A DNA stretch of 64,000 nucleotides, from NCBI GenBank assembly GCA_035610365.1, contig CM069435.1, positions 11,335,123-11,399,122 on the forward strand. The letters are read 5' to 3'. Positions 44,980-56,225 of the stretch are shown piece after piece. The DNA is from Aquatica leii (lineage: Eukaryota > Arthropoda > Insecta > Coleoptera > Lampyridae). How positions within the stretch are numbered: position 1 is the stretch's first letter; every line of letters begins with the position of its first letter. A program made the translations under genes and the position numbers. The notes under the pieces are model-generated. The model searched no databases. It saw only the letters and a list, made by a program, of their open reading frames with translations, and was not told the origin of the DNA.

Positions 44980-45959
44980 ACTTATTATTGGCTGCCCAAT
45001 TCGAGGAACCTGATTTCACAACACATTCCATCATTTGCAATTCGTAATCGGACTTTCAACTCTACCTAGTATTGAGTATTAGAAGTAAATATGTACATAC
45101 GTACATTATTCCAACACTTTAAAGCATTCGATAACACCTAAGAGGAGCTAAATAATTGAAATAAACGTTTGAGGTGGCCATAACTAGTGTAGTGACCATA
45201 ACCGGAGTAGCCTCTAAAGTAATGGTTTATTTATTTTTATCCGATAATTTGCAAAATTCGCTTAGTATTAGAGCGTTATTAACAATTACGAAACAATTTT
45301 GTAAAAATATAAGAAAAGAACATCTAGTTTTCAAAATTCTTAGCTTTGACCTTAAGAGTCTTCTCAAATATATAAATCACATCACGGTTATAAAACTCCT
45401 CAACTTTTTATTCTGTATTCAGTATTTTAACGCAAACAACATACAAAATGAGTATTTTTTTTACAAACGGCGTATCAAGTTACATAAACGTGAAGAGCAG
45501 TAGAAAGGTGCTGTGAGCGCTTAAAATTCAAAAACATTTTATTTAGGCATCGTATAAACATTTTACTCTCTCTTTACCTTATAAATTGTAGTTAGAAGAT
45601 CCTTTAACCATTGATTTTAAAATATTAATAAACGTAAATATCCGCGAGACGTTTTACGTGACGCATTCATCAAACTATAAAGATTGTTTATACCTAACTT
45701 AAAACTTAAGACCCGAACACCGAATGAACCCTTTCTAAATCTGTTGTTGTCAGAAGACACCCTTTATCAAATGTAGTTCACAATACCTAAACTGTAACGT
45801 TTAAACTAAACTCAAAACAAAGTTTGTATACTCAAATTTAAAAACTGTTTAATAAGGTAAGACATTTCGTCGCGTTATATTTTGCTGTGGTTTTGTCACG
45901 TTTGCGTCTCATTGCCTCACGTTGTATATCCATATTGTAATGCAATGGGCGACAGAGTT
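44980..45959. other. AT-rich stretch without recognised gene
   Basis: A 109-codon frame (45174-45503) is Lys/Leu/Ile-rich with no domain; I treat it as chance. Confidence 0.4.
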
Positions 45960-46150
45960 AACACTGCCAGGACGTCAAACTTTGAAGCATATGAAATAGA
46001 CCGAAAATAACTGAAAACGAGCTTAGCTTGCCTACTTTCATTTTGAAATGTATAAAAGCGGACAGGTATTTCTATAAAGCGTGTCATGAATGCAAGAAAA
46101 AGCACTTTATGTCAATTCAAGAACGAAATAATAATAGCATCAAACCTGTT
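45960..46150 (+). pseudogene. RPA70-like zinc-finger OB-fold fragment
   Basis: The plus strand at 46028-46110 reads LPTFILKCIKADRYFYKACH, then ECKKKHF. Large-subunit replication protein A (DNA-binding domain C) and RPA-like proteins have the pattern AT-…IK-DN-YKACP-C-KKV, where the Cys pair starts the zinc ribbon. The second Cys pair and the rest of the domain are missing, and upstream sequence has stops. It may be a processed or transposon-captured piece. The match is short, so the assignment is tentative. Confidence 0.4.
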
Positions 46151-46489
46151 AACGAATTCACGTTTTCTCACATTCAAAAATTTATTTTAAGACTACATTT
46201 ATCTTTATTAGTTTGATTAACTTATACCAATAATAGTTTTTTGCGATAAGTATAAATGTTTTTCTATATAAAAATTAAAATCAACAATTTTTTCTTTGCC
46301 TTAGAATTGATGAATAGTTGAGCGTGTTGTTAACCTTCTTACCCCAGGTTGAACTTTTTCGCCTGTATTTTCAGTAATAGTTTTATCCTATTCGAATCTC
46401 GTTACATTGTTCTTTGTACTTTTAGGTACTTGTTAAATCAGAAAATAGTCAAATCCAGTCAACGGAGTTGTTTTGAACAGCGATTATTT

Positions 46490-46680
46490 TACAAAAGTAT
46501 TACATGTCATTAATCGTAATTTTAACTAAATTTCACTACGTCGCTGGTTGCGGACTCCACTGAATGGAAAATGTTAGATTTATTCGAGACGTACGGAAGA
46601 GTATCGCATCGGTGGCCATCACTATCACTTTCATATTTTAATTTGCTGTAAACGGTCGATTTTGATAAGACGCTTGTTCG
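46490..46680 (-). repeat. Repeat family R, copy 3
   Basis: On the minus strand: CGAACAAGCGTCTTATCAAA, CCGTTTACAGCAAATTAAAA, TATGAAAGTGA, TTCAGTGGAGTCCGCAACC, GTGAAATTTAGTTAAAATTA and AATGACATGTAAT, in the same order as copies 1 and 2. Confidence 0.65.
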
Positions 46681-47601
46681 TTAAATTCGATTTCACTGAA
46701 ATGAACCTCCTGTATAGTGGCGGGATTAAGGCAATTTTTGATTGAGTTGGCATTCACAGCGAATTTGCTGAAATCGAGGCAACTTTTCAATTTGCGAAAA
46801 GAGTAATTTCCCCGGAAATGGTGTCGCATAGCCAATAACCTCCGGGATTTGTGTTATCCGAGTCGGACGTTTCTCATATGTGGATATCGCTAAGTATTCG
46901 CCGATGGCGAAGGTAAACTCGCGTTTAGCTATAACTTTTTTGAAATTATTGTACACTTAAATATCGTAATTGTATTCAATTTCCTATTTACTTATACAGT
47001 CTTAAGCACTTTTTAATTTAGTTACACCGTACTACTGTATCTATCAAAAATTTAATACATCATACTAAATTATCTTACTTTTAGTCATAGTCTTATGTTA
47101 TGAAGTTGTTTTGAGTACGTTGACGAAGGCAAACCATGTAAGCTTACATGCAAGTTTTCGGGAATAACTTTAGAAGTTCTAAGAAACTTCGATGGAGTAA
47201 ATTTTCAATTAGTACTCATTTTAACACTTTTATTATGTTTTGATCATTATTAATTTGTTCGTGACTGCATGTAAACCAAATAGTTGTTTGATTTTACTAT
47301 ACAAATTTACGGTGATTGAAATGTGGAATTGTCGTGTTAAAACTTGGTGATCGTGTTAGCTTGTTCACCGGTGTTCTGTTTTACTTATTATTAAATTTTT
47401 AAATTACTATTTTGTTAAAAGAATAAGTGGCAGTAGATGTTATTGTTGAATAGAATTATATACGGTTCTTGCGTTTCTCGTTGATTATCTTTTTTGTTCT
47501 ATCATATTTTCTCCATTAGTGGGTTCCGACGTAAGCCTCGGAATCTCTAAGCCGAGGATCTAGCCAGTACGAGGAGTGGCGCTTATTTTTTCTTTTATTA
47601 T
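46681..47601. other. Unassigned stretch
   Basis: A minus-strand frame at 46726-46956 (with RPTRITQIPEVIGYATPFPG) has fairly normal composition but no recognised domain. It ends in copy 3 of repeat R. Otherwise AT-rich. Confidence 0.35.
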
Positions 47602-48539
47602 AATCTGTTACGTGCGAAATTTTCATAACGGACTACTCTGTATATCGACTTAAAATTAGTTTCTGGTTTTGACGCCCTCTGCCGACCTTTTTGGTTACTG
47701 AGAGGTTGCGAGACGGTCTGTGTCGAAAGATTTGACCGCATTCCTAAGATTCTAAGGGCATCTATGGTGATGAGTACGAATTTATAAATCAATTACGAAT
47801 TTATTGCAATCTGTTCGGCTCAGGGTAAGATATTTTGTCTCCGGTTTATTAAGATTTCTTCGTAATTTCTGTATTAATTTGATAGTCGGTTTCGCCACGC
47901 TTCAATCATATGTTCGATTCAGTAAAGAACAATGAAGCATAATTACTATTGATGAATACCGTTACCGAACGTGTAAGATTTTGGAAGGGAATATTACCCA
48001 CACGAAAACGAAGTCTCGACAAACATTACTTTGGAGAGGTTATTTATGTACACCAGGCGATTGCGTTCCCACCCACCTGTTCGTAATTACAACCAACAGC
48101 ATTCGATACAACGGGTTCTTATTTCGCATTGTAACGTGTACATTTTTTTTACGTTTGAATAAGTCTGTTTTTAATTAACATTTTTGTATTCACTGTTGAT
48201 ATAAAATTCTTTGGCGCAAGCATTTCACGCATCGCACATGCGTATGAGCCTTCCTCTTAAGTACGAAGTCATCCATCCTCCATCTTACGTTCGCAATGAA
48301 GTAGTGAGCGGACATTTTTTTGCGTGCTGCAAAAAGTGGAATTACCACTTATGTAATTTGTGTTTGTGAATTTTTGCGTAATGGGGCAAATTATTTAAGC
48401 CGGCGTTCGTTGTAGCACCGCATTTTGTTGTATAGAATAAAACCCGTAAATTAGAAGGGGTAAGTCATTTTTTTTGTTTCGATGCGCATGTTTAATACAT
48501 CGCAATTTACGTTTTAGTTTTTTTCTTTGTTCCGGATTT

Positions 48540-49460
48540 ATGGTACTTGGTTTCAAATCTACGAAAAAGAATTAAATATACGATGTACGAAAGTTGCATA
48601 ATATTACGTCATTTCAATGAATCATATGATGGCCACGCCTAAATACAAAGTGGCGCAATAATTTTTTGTACGTTCGAATTGGAAATCTTTGCTTTTGATA
48701 TACGACTACGCTTTCTGATATATTCGATGCTTTTTTGATTTGTGTACGTTTAAATTCGTTTATGATTACGAAAATTTCGTTTGGATACGTACGCCTTTTT
48801 ACAATTTTGATGTTTGAAATGCAATATTAAGATATGGTTTACGCTGCACGTTTGATGTTAGTCACAACGTTGCTGTTTACGAAAAATTTCCGTTACGAAT
48901 TATGGTTTTTATGAGTAAAAATCGATAATTATTCGTGTTACGTTCGATAAAATTTGAGTTGGATGTGCGAATGATTATCATACGTTACGTTTGTTTTACG
49001 ATGTTCTGGTTAATGGATCTGTACGAATATGAGATCAATCAGGATAAATACGGAAAATTTGGAAATATGCATTTCAAGAATTTCGTAATGTTGCGTCATC
49101 GCATGAACAGATGAGAACGCGTCACTGACCTCACCAATTCGACTTGCGCATTAAAGTTTGAAAGCAGGTAACTTTAAATTTATATTTGACCTTCGATACT
49201 GTCAAAATATGTAAATATGTTTTTTGATATTATGTTAATGTGTTAATCTTTTGGTTTCAATATTTAACCATTTTATATATAAAAAATATTGTGGCGTCCA
49301 ACCTATAAAGTTTTGTATTTATCAAATTGAAATTTATTAATCTTAAGTAACGTAAGAATTCCCACGACTCTAATTATATAAATCTGGAAAATATCTCATT
49401 GCTCTTATGTATGTAGTTTGTTTTTAATGTGTTTGTAATAAATATTTTTGTGAGCTAGCA
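48540..49460 (+). mobile_element. LTR-like repeat family C, copy 2, nested in family A LTR
   Basis: Homologous to 39150-39926 over most of its length and ending at the same GTGAGCTAGC. The true left end may lie upstream (48150-48540), where TATTTAAGCCGGCG and AATAAAACC at 48395-48445 look like an LTR promoter and polyadenylation signal. Confidence 0.65.
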
Positions 49461-49887
49461 GGTGCTTTTAATTAATTTATTTTGTTACGATTAATGTGTA
49501 TTCGTAAGTTTTATACGTTACAGCATTTAATTTATTATTATTAATGATTTTGTAGCTTCCGATCTTCGTGAGTTATTGTGTGACACGATTTGCTATTCAA
49601 TATCTATTCCAGGCTGCTAACGGGGTAAACGTTTTCTTCGCGCAAGTGAACACTGGATTTTGGGTAAGTTTGTTTGATTATTTTCTTTCGCTGTCATAAA
49701 AGTCACTCACAGAACTTTGGTTATTGTTAATGTCCGTAATTACGTTTACTGTTTACATACTAATAAAGTCATTTCAATTATCATTTAGAGTGTATCGCAT
49801 GCTGTGGACAGACAATATTTATTACGAAATTTGTTTCGCAATTTCGATGTACCTTAGCCTATGCATTGTGTGTGGCCGTTATGTCTG

Positions 49888-50175
49888 GCATTTATGAATT
49901 GAGAAATTAAACATACTCCTATTAATCTTTTATGTTGCTAAGTTAAGGTTTCTACACCTATTAATTATACTTGTTAGTCTTTCTAGCATTTATGAATTGA
50001 GAAATTAATCATACTCCTGTTGATCTGCTACGTTGCTAAATTAAAGTTTTTATACCTGTTAATTATACTTGTTAATCTTTCTAGCCTTTATAAATTGAGA
50101 AATTAAATATACTCTTGTTAATCTTCTACGTTACTACATTAAAGTTGTTATACTTGTTAATCATTCTTTTATGAT
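49888..50175. repeat. 98-bp minisatellite, about 3 units
   Basis: Units start at 49888, 49986 and 50084 with GCATTTATGAATTGAGAAAT (third: GCCTTTATAAATTGAGAAAT) and carry CATACTCCT-TT-ATCT and TTAATTATACTTGTTA. Inside the family A LTR copy 3, after its nested family C insertion. Confidence 0.93.
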
Positions 50176-50519
50176 AACATACCTTTCTCTTTTAATTGTG
50201 GTTACCCGAACACCAGAGTAACAATATTACAAACCTAAAAATTAGTTACAAGTTTGGACCGTCTGTCGTGATCGAGGCAGAAGTGTTAATTAGGATTGAT
50301 CTGGCGCCCTTAAGTATAATTTCCTTGAACCTCTCCTATCTCCGACTGTGTGAGTTGACCGTGCAAGGTTCGTAAGACCTAAAGCTTATAACAAATCTTC
50401 CCACTCACTGAAATTATAGCTAGTTGAGGTGCCGTGGTTGTTACCAACAGAATGTGATAATTCTATAATTATTACTGAATCATTAATGTAACGTCTGCGC
50501 AGAGGTATGTCTCAATTGT

Positions 50520-51190
50520 GTTTGAATGATGGCTAATCAAGTTTCATCTCGAACCCCGAAAATGGCTCAAAATCCTCATGAGTCCGGTGAGTTAATATAC
50601 CTCTCAAGAGTTCTATATAACATTGGCAAATTTTTTTTTAATATTTCGTACATTTTTTATTATCTACAGATTAGGAATTCAACAAATGTTTTGATCCTGA
50701 ATTAGATTCGGGGGAGCTTGATGAATTTTCAGAAAGTGAAGATAACTTAGAAGACCATGACGGTATCGTAGTTGAACCCGAAGATGAAGAAGAAGTTATT
50801 TCAAACGACGTCTAAGATATGTTTATTACTTAAAATGACTCAATTTGCTCAATTACGGTTCGTCCCGGTGTCCCAAGTCCAGCAGTATGACAGAAGGGTT
50901 CAAGCTATTTACTTCTCCTGATATGATTAATAAAACAGTAAACTTTACAAATCAACTAAAAGTTTACAAAAAGCAAAATCGTAATGAAGGAATAAATGAT
51001 TTGTTGGTATGTGTTGGAACACCAAAAGTTAATTGTGTGCCCATTTAGATGCTGTGGCAAGATAAGCCGTGTTTCCATAGCACATTTTTTTCGGTAACGA
51101 AGAGGTAACGAGAGGAGCAACGGATAAATTAACACCTATACGAGATGCAGCTGAGATTTTCCTAAAAAACTGTCAAATGTCAAACTAAAG
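50520..51190 (+). pseudogene. piggyBac-type transposase fragment
   Basis: An acidic N-terminal region (PELDSGELDEFSESEDNLED, then HDGIVVEPEDEEEV, 50695-50805) follows a possible intron (GTGAGTTA at 50588, TATCTACAG at 50668). Then come FKLFTSPDMINKTVNFTNQL (about 50897) and, after a deletion, TDKLTPIRDAAEIFLKNCQ (about 51120-51175). The last matches the piggyBac block DKL-PIRD-WE-FI-NC, which normally precedes the first catalytic DEQ. Intervening and downstream parts are missing. Sequence differs from the 25-kb copy. Confidence 0.6.
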
Positions 51191-52310
51191 AATAAAGCTT
51201 TCATATAAGTAGAATTCTTGCCACAACGGCAACGTCCCGTGCATTGATCTATTTTTCTATTACAACCAGAGGTTACCATGGTATGATATGTTCCATAGCA
51301 AACATTATTTGACATCTGAACGTCGTAATCGTATCGTTTCGGAACAAAAAACCAGAGATACTACTAACGATTTGGTTGATACACTAGATAAGATCGTGGC
51401 AGAATATAACTGCAACAGACAATAAAAAAGATGACCACCCGTCATCTTTATGAATATGAAATCACTCCAGTAACCACTTTTGTTTTACAGAAACTTCACC
51501 CAGATTAAAAATCAAGGTGTCTACACAAAAGACGATTGTACTTTTTGGAATTGGAAAAAAACTAGTAGAACCCCAAATGAAGAGAAGGACTATCAACGCT
51601 GCCATACGCAGCGCTATTTGGCAGAATATGTGAAAAGTTTGTGATTTTCAAAAAACGGTATTGTTATTATACAACAAATTGAAGTATAAAAAGCATAAAA
51701 AACAATAACGTTGAAATTAGGAGTTCCAAAAACTATCTGATTGACGATGTTTACATCAGCATCTAATCGTCGACCACAATTTTCGTTTGATTTGTGTAAG
51801 GCATTTGTAAGTGCGAGAATTCCTCTACTTGTTAAACCCTTAACGTAAGATTAAATTCAACAGGACAACGTTTTAATATTTTAAAGAGACATCGCTCCTC
51901 ACATTAAAAAACAAGAGAAATGTGCAAAAGTATTATTTCCGAGTATGACTCATTTAACCTGCTTGATTCAAGGAATACATCGTGTGGAAAGAAATACGCG
52001 CACAATTTTTCGATGTAGATTTGTTAATATCTTCAATAAAAAAGATGCTCCTAAAGGCATGATTCAGGATAAAGAATTTTAGAAAAATGGCTCACTGACT
52101 CGTTTGACTACATGGATTTCAATTGGCATTCTACTAACTCAATAAAAAATTTTTTTCAAATTTACGTAAGGATCCGGCGCATGTGGTAAAAACACTTCTA
52201 GAAAAGAAAAATCTAAAAATGATTTGGCATCTATTTCTGCTAGTTATACTCTACCTCCTAGTAGAAAGCATACTCAAAAAACTCGGCAGAGCTAAAAAGT
52301 CAATGGCTCA
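51190..52310 (+). pseudogene. hAT-like transposase-derived gene remnant, second copy
   Basis: Frames at 51720-52080 read ASNRRPQFSFDLCKAFVSAR (then IPLLVK), and later KCAKVLFPSMTHLTCLIQGI then HRVERNTRT. They parallel the family seen at 34.2 and 37.9 kb (…DLC-A-VSANIPLWKL; …LYP-M-HLTCLAH-IHRVAEEIR). The stretch 51290-51430 (HYLTSERRNRIVSEQKTRDT) is open but not recognised. Stops and frameshifts throughout. It overlaps or abuts the piggyBac fragment, so insertion order is unclear. Confidence 0.55.
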
Positions 52311-52339
52311 ACTCGTATAAGGCCGCGTTTCACCGGTAA

Positions 52340-54220
52340 AAACTGGCAGTGAAGGACACTAAATTTAGCTCATAGCAAAAGTTTGTAGAGAAAAGTTTGG
52401 CAGCGAGTCCTTGCTATCCAACAATGCTCCAACGAACGTGACGGTGACAGATACACTCTTACAGAGCATAACACAATCAAGTCAACAGTTAGTCCTTGTT
52501 CCCAGACGATGATCCAAGGAACGACCATCCTTACCAAGCCCGAATGAAATTCCGATCTTTTGCAAATATTGAGTGCAGATATGACTAGGTGGCTAGCAGA
52601 ATTCCTAAGAATAAAGCTCCCGGATCCGATGGAGTACACTGTAACGTACTAAGAACAGTTTTACAAGATTCCTTTTCTTCTACGTTCATTGACTTATGCA
52701 ACTCTTGGGTTCAATGCGGGTACTTTCCACAGTTAGAAAATTGGTAAGCTAATAACGATTCTCAAACCTGGTAAGAAGGAACTCGCTAACTCCAATTAGT
52801 ATCATTCGATTACGCTTTCCAAACTTGGGAAACTATTCAAACGAGTACTGTTAAAGAAAATACATGACAACATTCTTCCACAAAGATTACTCCATACCAG
52901 CCAGTACGGCTTCGTTCCCGGCAAATCGACGACATACGCCATCTGTAAGTTAATGACGAAAGTACAAACAAACGTCTCCAAGTACAGACTATGCATTTTT
53001 ATAGACATTTCAGGAGCGTCCAATAACGTGTGGTGGCCATCAATAATTCGAACTCTTGACGTTCTTCCTACATAAAACGACTGACGGAAGCCTCTCTACA
53101 AAGATTGGTTTTCGGGTCGACCTTGTAGAACGTAGTTGTGGATTCTCTACTAGAACAAGGCTTATCCTATAACTGTGACATTTTCGCTTACGCAAACTAT
53201 ATCACTATCACAGTGTTACCAGACAACAGACGCGACTTATTGGCAAAATCACGACAGTGCCTAGACATTCTGACTCACTGGGCTGTCAACAACAAATTGA
53301 TTGTCTCAGCTGGCAAGACTAAATACACGGTTTTTGGTTCCTCCTTGAAAAGCGATCCCTCACTTCGACTTAACCGCATTTCGGTTCAAAAGGTTTTCGA
53401 GCTTAAGTATCTCGGTTTTTAGCTCCATTATAAACTGAAATTCGTTAAACACTGTTTCTATGTAGTTGATAAGAGCAAGACTGTCTTGCGCTTGTTCTAT
53501 AAGTATTCTCACCGTAACTGGAGCCTACATAGGAAATTATTAGTGACAACTGTCAACAGTGAAGTCATCCCTATGCTCGCTCACATAAGGCTTAGACATC
53601 TGGTACCACAAACTGCGACATACCCACATTGTCAAGAAACTGGCATCCCTACATTCCTTATTCCTTCGTACGATCCTCGGGGCATATCGTACTGTTCCTA
53701 TCGATTCGTTTTGCGTTGTGACAAAACATCTCCCTCTGCATCTTGTATTGCAGGAAATATACTGCTCCAAAGTTCTTGTAAGAGCTGGCACGTGTACATT
53801 CTTAGGCCAGCAAGTTTCGACTGCAGATTTTCCTTCCTTTTCGACCGTCAAGCGTCATCTCAAGACTTTGATCTTGAATGAATGGCAGCGGCAGTGAGAT
53901 ACATCCCATAAAGGACCTGTAACACCTATTCTTTGATTCCAAATATCCTAGACTCGATCAACATGTCCCATAACCAGGGACGACCGATAGACCAATTCTA
54001 ACATCACACGACGGGTTCTGTTGCCATTTGAAACGCATTACATTGTCGTGTAGTGTTCCTGATACTCCGTCACATACGATTCTCGCTTGTTGAGAGTTCG
54101 ATAATGACCGAAGTATCCTAAGAACCCAAATCCACCTATCCCGATTCCTCTAAGTCTATTCTTAAACTAGTGTCCGACGTCAATGTACTCGTTGCATTCG
54201 CTAGAAGAGACCAGAGTCAA
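52340..54220 (+). pseudogene. LINE retrotransposon ORF2 remnant (Jockey/R1-like), most of the reverse transcriptase
   Basis: Plus-strand blocks in order: NKAPGSDGVHCNVLRTVLQD (about 52610-52665), YHSITLSKLGKLFKRVLLKK (about 52800-52860) then IH, LLHTSQYGFVPGKSTTYAIC (52890-52945), RLCIFIDISGASNNVWWPS (52985-53045, the palm D motif), FAYANYITITVLPD (53185, degenerate FAYADD), KTKYTVFGSSLK (53320), ELKYLG (53402) and VPDTPSHTILAC (about 54060), a remnant of the C-terminal Cys/His tail. At least six frame changes and stops. The catalytic YADD has become YANY, so it is dead apart from the breaks. Confidence 0.8.
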
Positions 54221-55150
54221 ACGTAAATCAAAGTCTAATTTAGTTTATTTTTGCATGGCGTTATGATTTTATTTTACAGTCAGGTACGGCCAGTAGCGTA
54301 TTTATTTAGTTATTTAACTGTATGTGGCTTATTTTCGAGTATTTTTAGTTACCTAACACTTTCAGTTTCTTCATGTTCTTCGTAGCTGTTTTTACTAACT
54401 GGCCTAATCTTGGTCTATTACAACACCGTATCCTTTTTCCCGCCTACTTGGTTTCAGCCTGTCATACGAAGATGAAGATACGCCGCAAGGTAAGTGCTTC
54501 GTTAAACCTCGTGCTCACATAGTACGAACCTGATACACAGCTATCCTAACACGTTCTATCCTATATGTGGAAAACTTGAACCAAGCAGGTTCGGGTGGTT
54601 TAGTGTGTCCACATTCTCCTCCTAGTACAAGAAGTCTAAAAAGTAGAGATTTAGCTTTGATACTGTAAATAAAAATAATATTAAAACTGTTACTAACGTT
54701 TCTGGGAATACTATAAGAGGTTTATCATAAGAGAAAAGAAAACCAGTAATTGCAGCAAATAAAGACTGGAAAGTTGTAAAAAGCTTAACCTACATTCTTT
54801 TGTGCAATACAAATCACTCAAACAATACGAATTATAAAATAGTGGATAAATGCTTAATTAATATGTTTGTCCATTTTAATATTTTTTGGTGCCTCAATCT
54901 CCGGGTATTGATTATAACTCAAATTTTGGATTTTTGGATTCCAAATAAAACATCCAAATATGTTTCATGAAATAATATGGTTGCAGAACGATGGATTTTC
55001 TTATTTTGGAATTAATATTCGCCAGTTTCTTAATAAAACTTTTGTTAATCGATAGATAAGCATAACATTTTCTTCTGTGTTAGGAGAAACAGTGGTTTTG
55101 CATCATTCATTCAAAAGAGAAATCTTGTCATTTAAAATAATATTGAAAAA
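54221..55150. other. Unassigned stretch
   Basis: No domain recognised. GCCTACTTGGTTTCAGCCTG near 54442 has a splice-acceptor-like look but no exon follows convincingly. Confidence 0.35.
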
Positions 55151-55189
55151 ATGTACTTAAACAGCGACAGTAGTCATCTTCCGATTTTC

Positions 55190-56225
55190 TTCCTATCCCT
55201 TATACCTTACAGCGTCGAGTTTTCTATCTTCTATCTTTTTCTATCTATTTCCGGTAAAGCTTGCGATCCTCGGTCATTCGCCTTACTGATCTTAAATCTC
55301 TCACTCGTTGTGTCACTCTTTTCTTTATGCTTTCCTCCCACGTCTCACGTGGTTTTTCTCTACTGCATCTTCCTTCTGGTCTTGCCTCTAATGCCTGTCT
55401 TGGATATCTGTGTGGTCTCATCCGTACTATATTTCCAAAACATTTTAACTATTGGTTTTCTATGTGGTGCATTATTGGGTTAATGCCTAATTCCTCTCGT
55501 GTTACCATATTTCTCACTCGATCTATTTTAGTTCTTCCTGCCACTCCTTTTAAATACTTCATTTTCCCGGCAGTTATCTTGCTTCTTATTTTATCTTGCA
55601 TTGTCCAACTATCCGATGCGTTGGTACGTATATGCTATTACACACTCCGACTTTTGTCGGTACGCTTTTCTTTTTTGAAAATTACTGTTCTATTCAGTGC
55701 GTAATATACCTTGCTGACCTTGTTCGTTCGATTTAATACTTCTTGCTCTATTGTCCCAGTCTGATTTAATGTTTTTCCCAGGTATTCGTAATTTTCAACC
55801 CATTCTAGCTGTTTTCCACCTAATAATATTTGTGTATCATTTAATGTTTCCTTATTTGTTATGAACATTACTTTTGTTGTATTGATTTTCATTCCCCATC
55901 TTTCTATAGCTCTGCACCATTTACTGAATAGTTGTAATTTTCGTTCAGTAGCACTATATCATCTGCATATACGAAGCATTGTATTGATAGTGCTTGTAGA
56001 TTTCAGTTTCCTATTTTAACTCCAAATCTAAGCTCCTTAGATTCCTTTATTATTTGGTTCATTACTGCTATTAATAAAAATGGGCTGAGAGAATCCTCCT
56101 GTTTTGTTCCTTTTTCAATTTTAAAACTTTCCGACTCAGTCTGTTTTATAAGCACTCTTCCCTTTATATGTTCGTACAGTCTTTTTATAGCTTTGTTACG
56201 TGCTCTAAATTTAAATTGTGCTGCA
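55190..56225 (-). pseudogene. LINE retrotransposon reverse transcriptase, 5'-truncated
   Basis: On the minus strand: GRVLIKQTESESFKIEKGTK then QEDSLSP (about 56070-56160), CFVYADDIVLLNENYN (55935-55980, intact YADD), KINTTKVMFITNKETLND (about 55840-55890), VENYEYLGKTLNQTG (about 55770-55810), KMKYLKGVAGRTKIDRVRNM (55500-55565), LKCFGNIVRMRPHRYPRQAL then EARPEGR (about 55370-55450), and a basic tail. The order thumb, then LK-FGH-RM…ALEARP-GR-RGRP, is the C-terminal tail common in insect endonuclease-reverse transcriptase LINEs. One frame shift splits it. Truncated at the 5' side (56225), where it abuts a family A LTR, it probably inserted into that LTR. Confidence 0.82.

Larger units (their letters stand above)
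47606..50393 (+). mobile_element. LTR family A, copy 3 (2,788 bp with nested insertion)
   Basis: Runs TGTTACGTGCGAAATTTTCA…AAAGCTTATAACA with AATC on both sides (47602-47605 and 50394-50397). It aligns with the 758-bp copy at 28714 from both ends: TTTTGACGCCCTCTGCC, CTCAGGGTAAG, ACAGCATTCGATA-A-CGGG on the left; TTTTGTAGCTTCC-ATCTTCG, GATCTGGCGCCCTTAA, ATCTCCGACTGTGTGAGTTG on the right. The extra 2 kb is a family C insertion (about 48.15-49.5 kb) and a 98-bp tandem repeat. Confidence 0.88.

Noticed and set aside
45174..45503. 109-codon plus-strand frame
   Set aside because: Lys/Ile/Leu/Phe-rich composition expected from AT-rich DNA; no domain or splice context.
15615..50175. CRISPR-like arrays
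   Set aside because: The two tandem arrays have contiguous units without unique spacers and lie in eukaryotic LTRs.
53486..53881. 131- and 103-codon frames on opposite strands
   Set aside because: Both lie in the decayed LINE; the blocks agreeing with the RT thumb and C-terminal tail use shifting plus-strand frames, so neither frame is itself a gene.
55151..55704. Two long plus-strand open frames (110 and 147 codons)
   Set aside because: They are antisense to the minus-strand LINE reverse transcriptase, whose conserved motifs explain the openness of the opposite strand.
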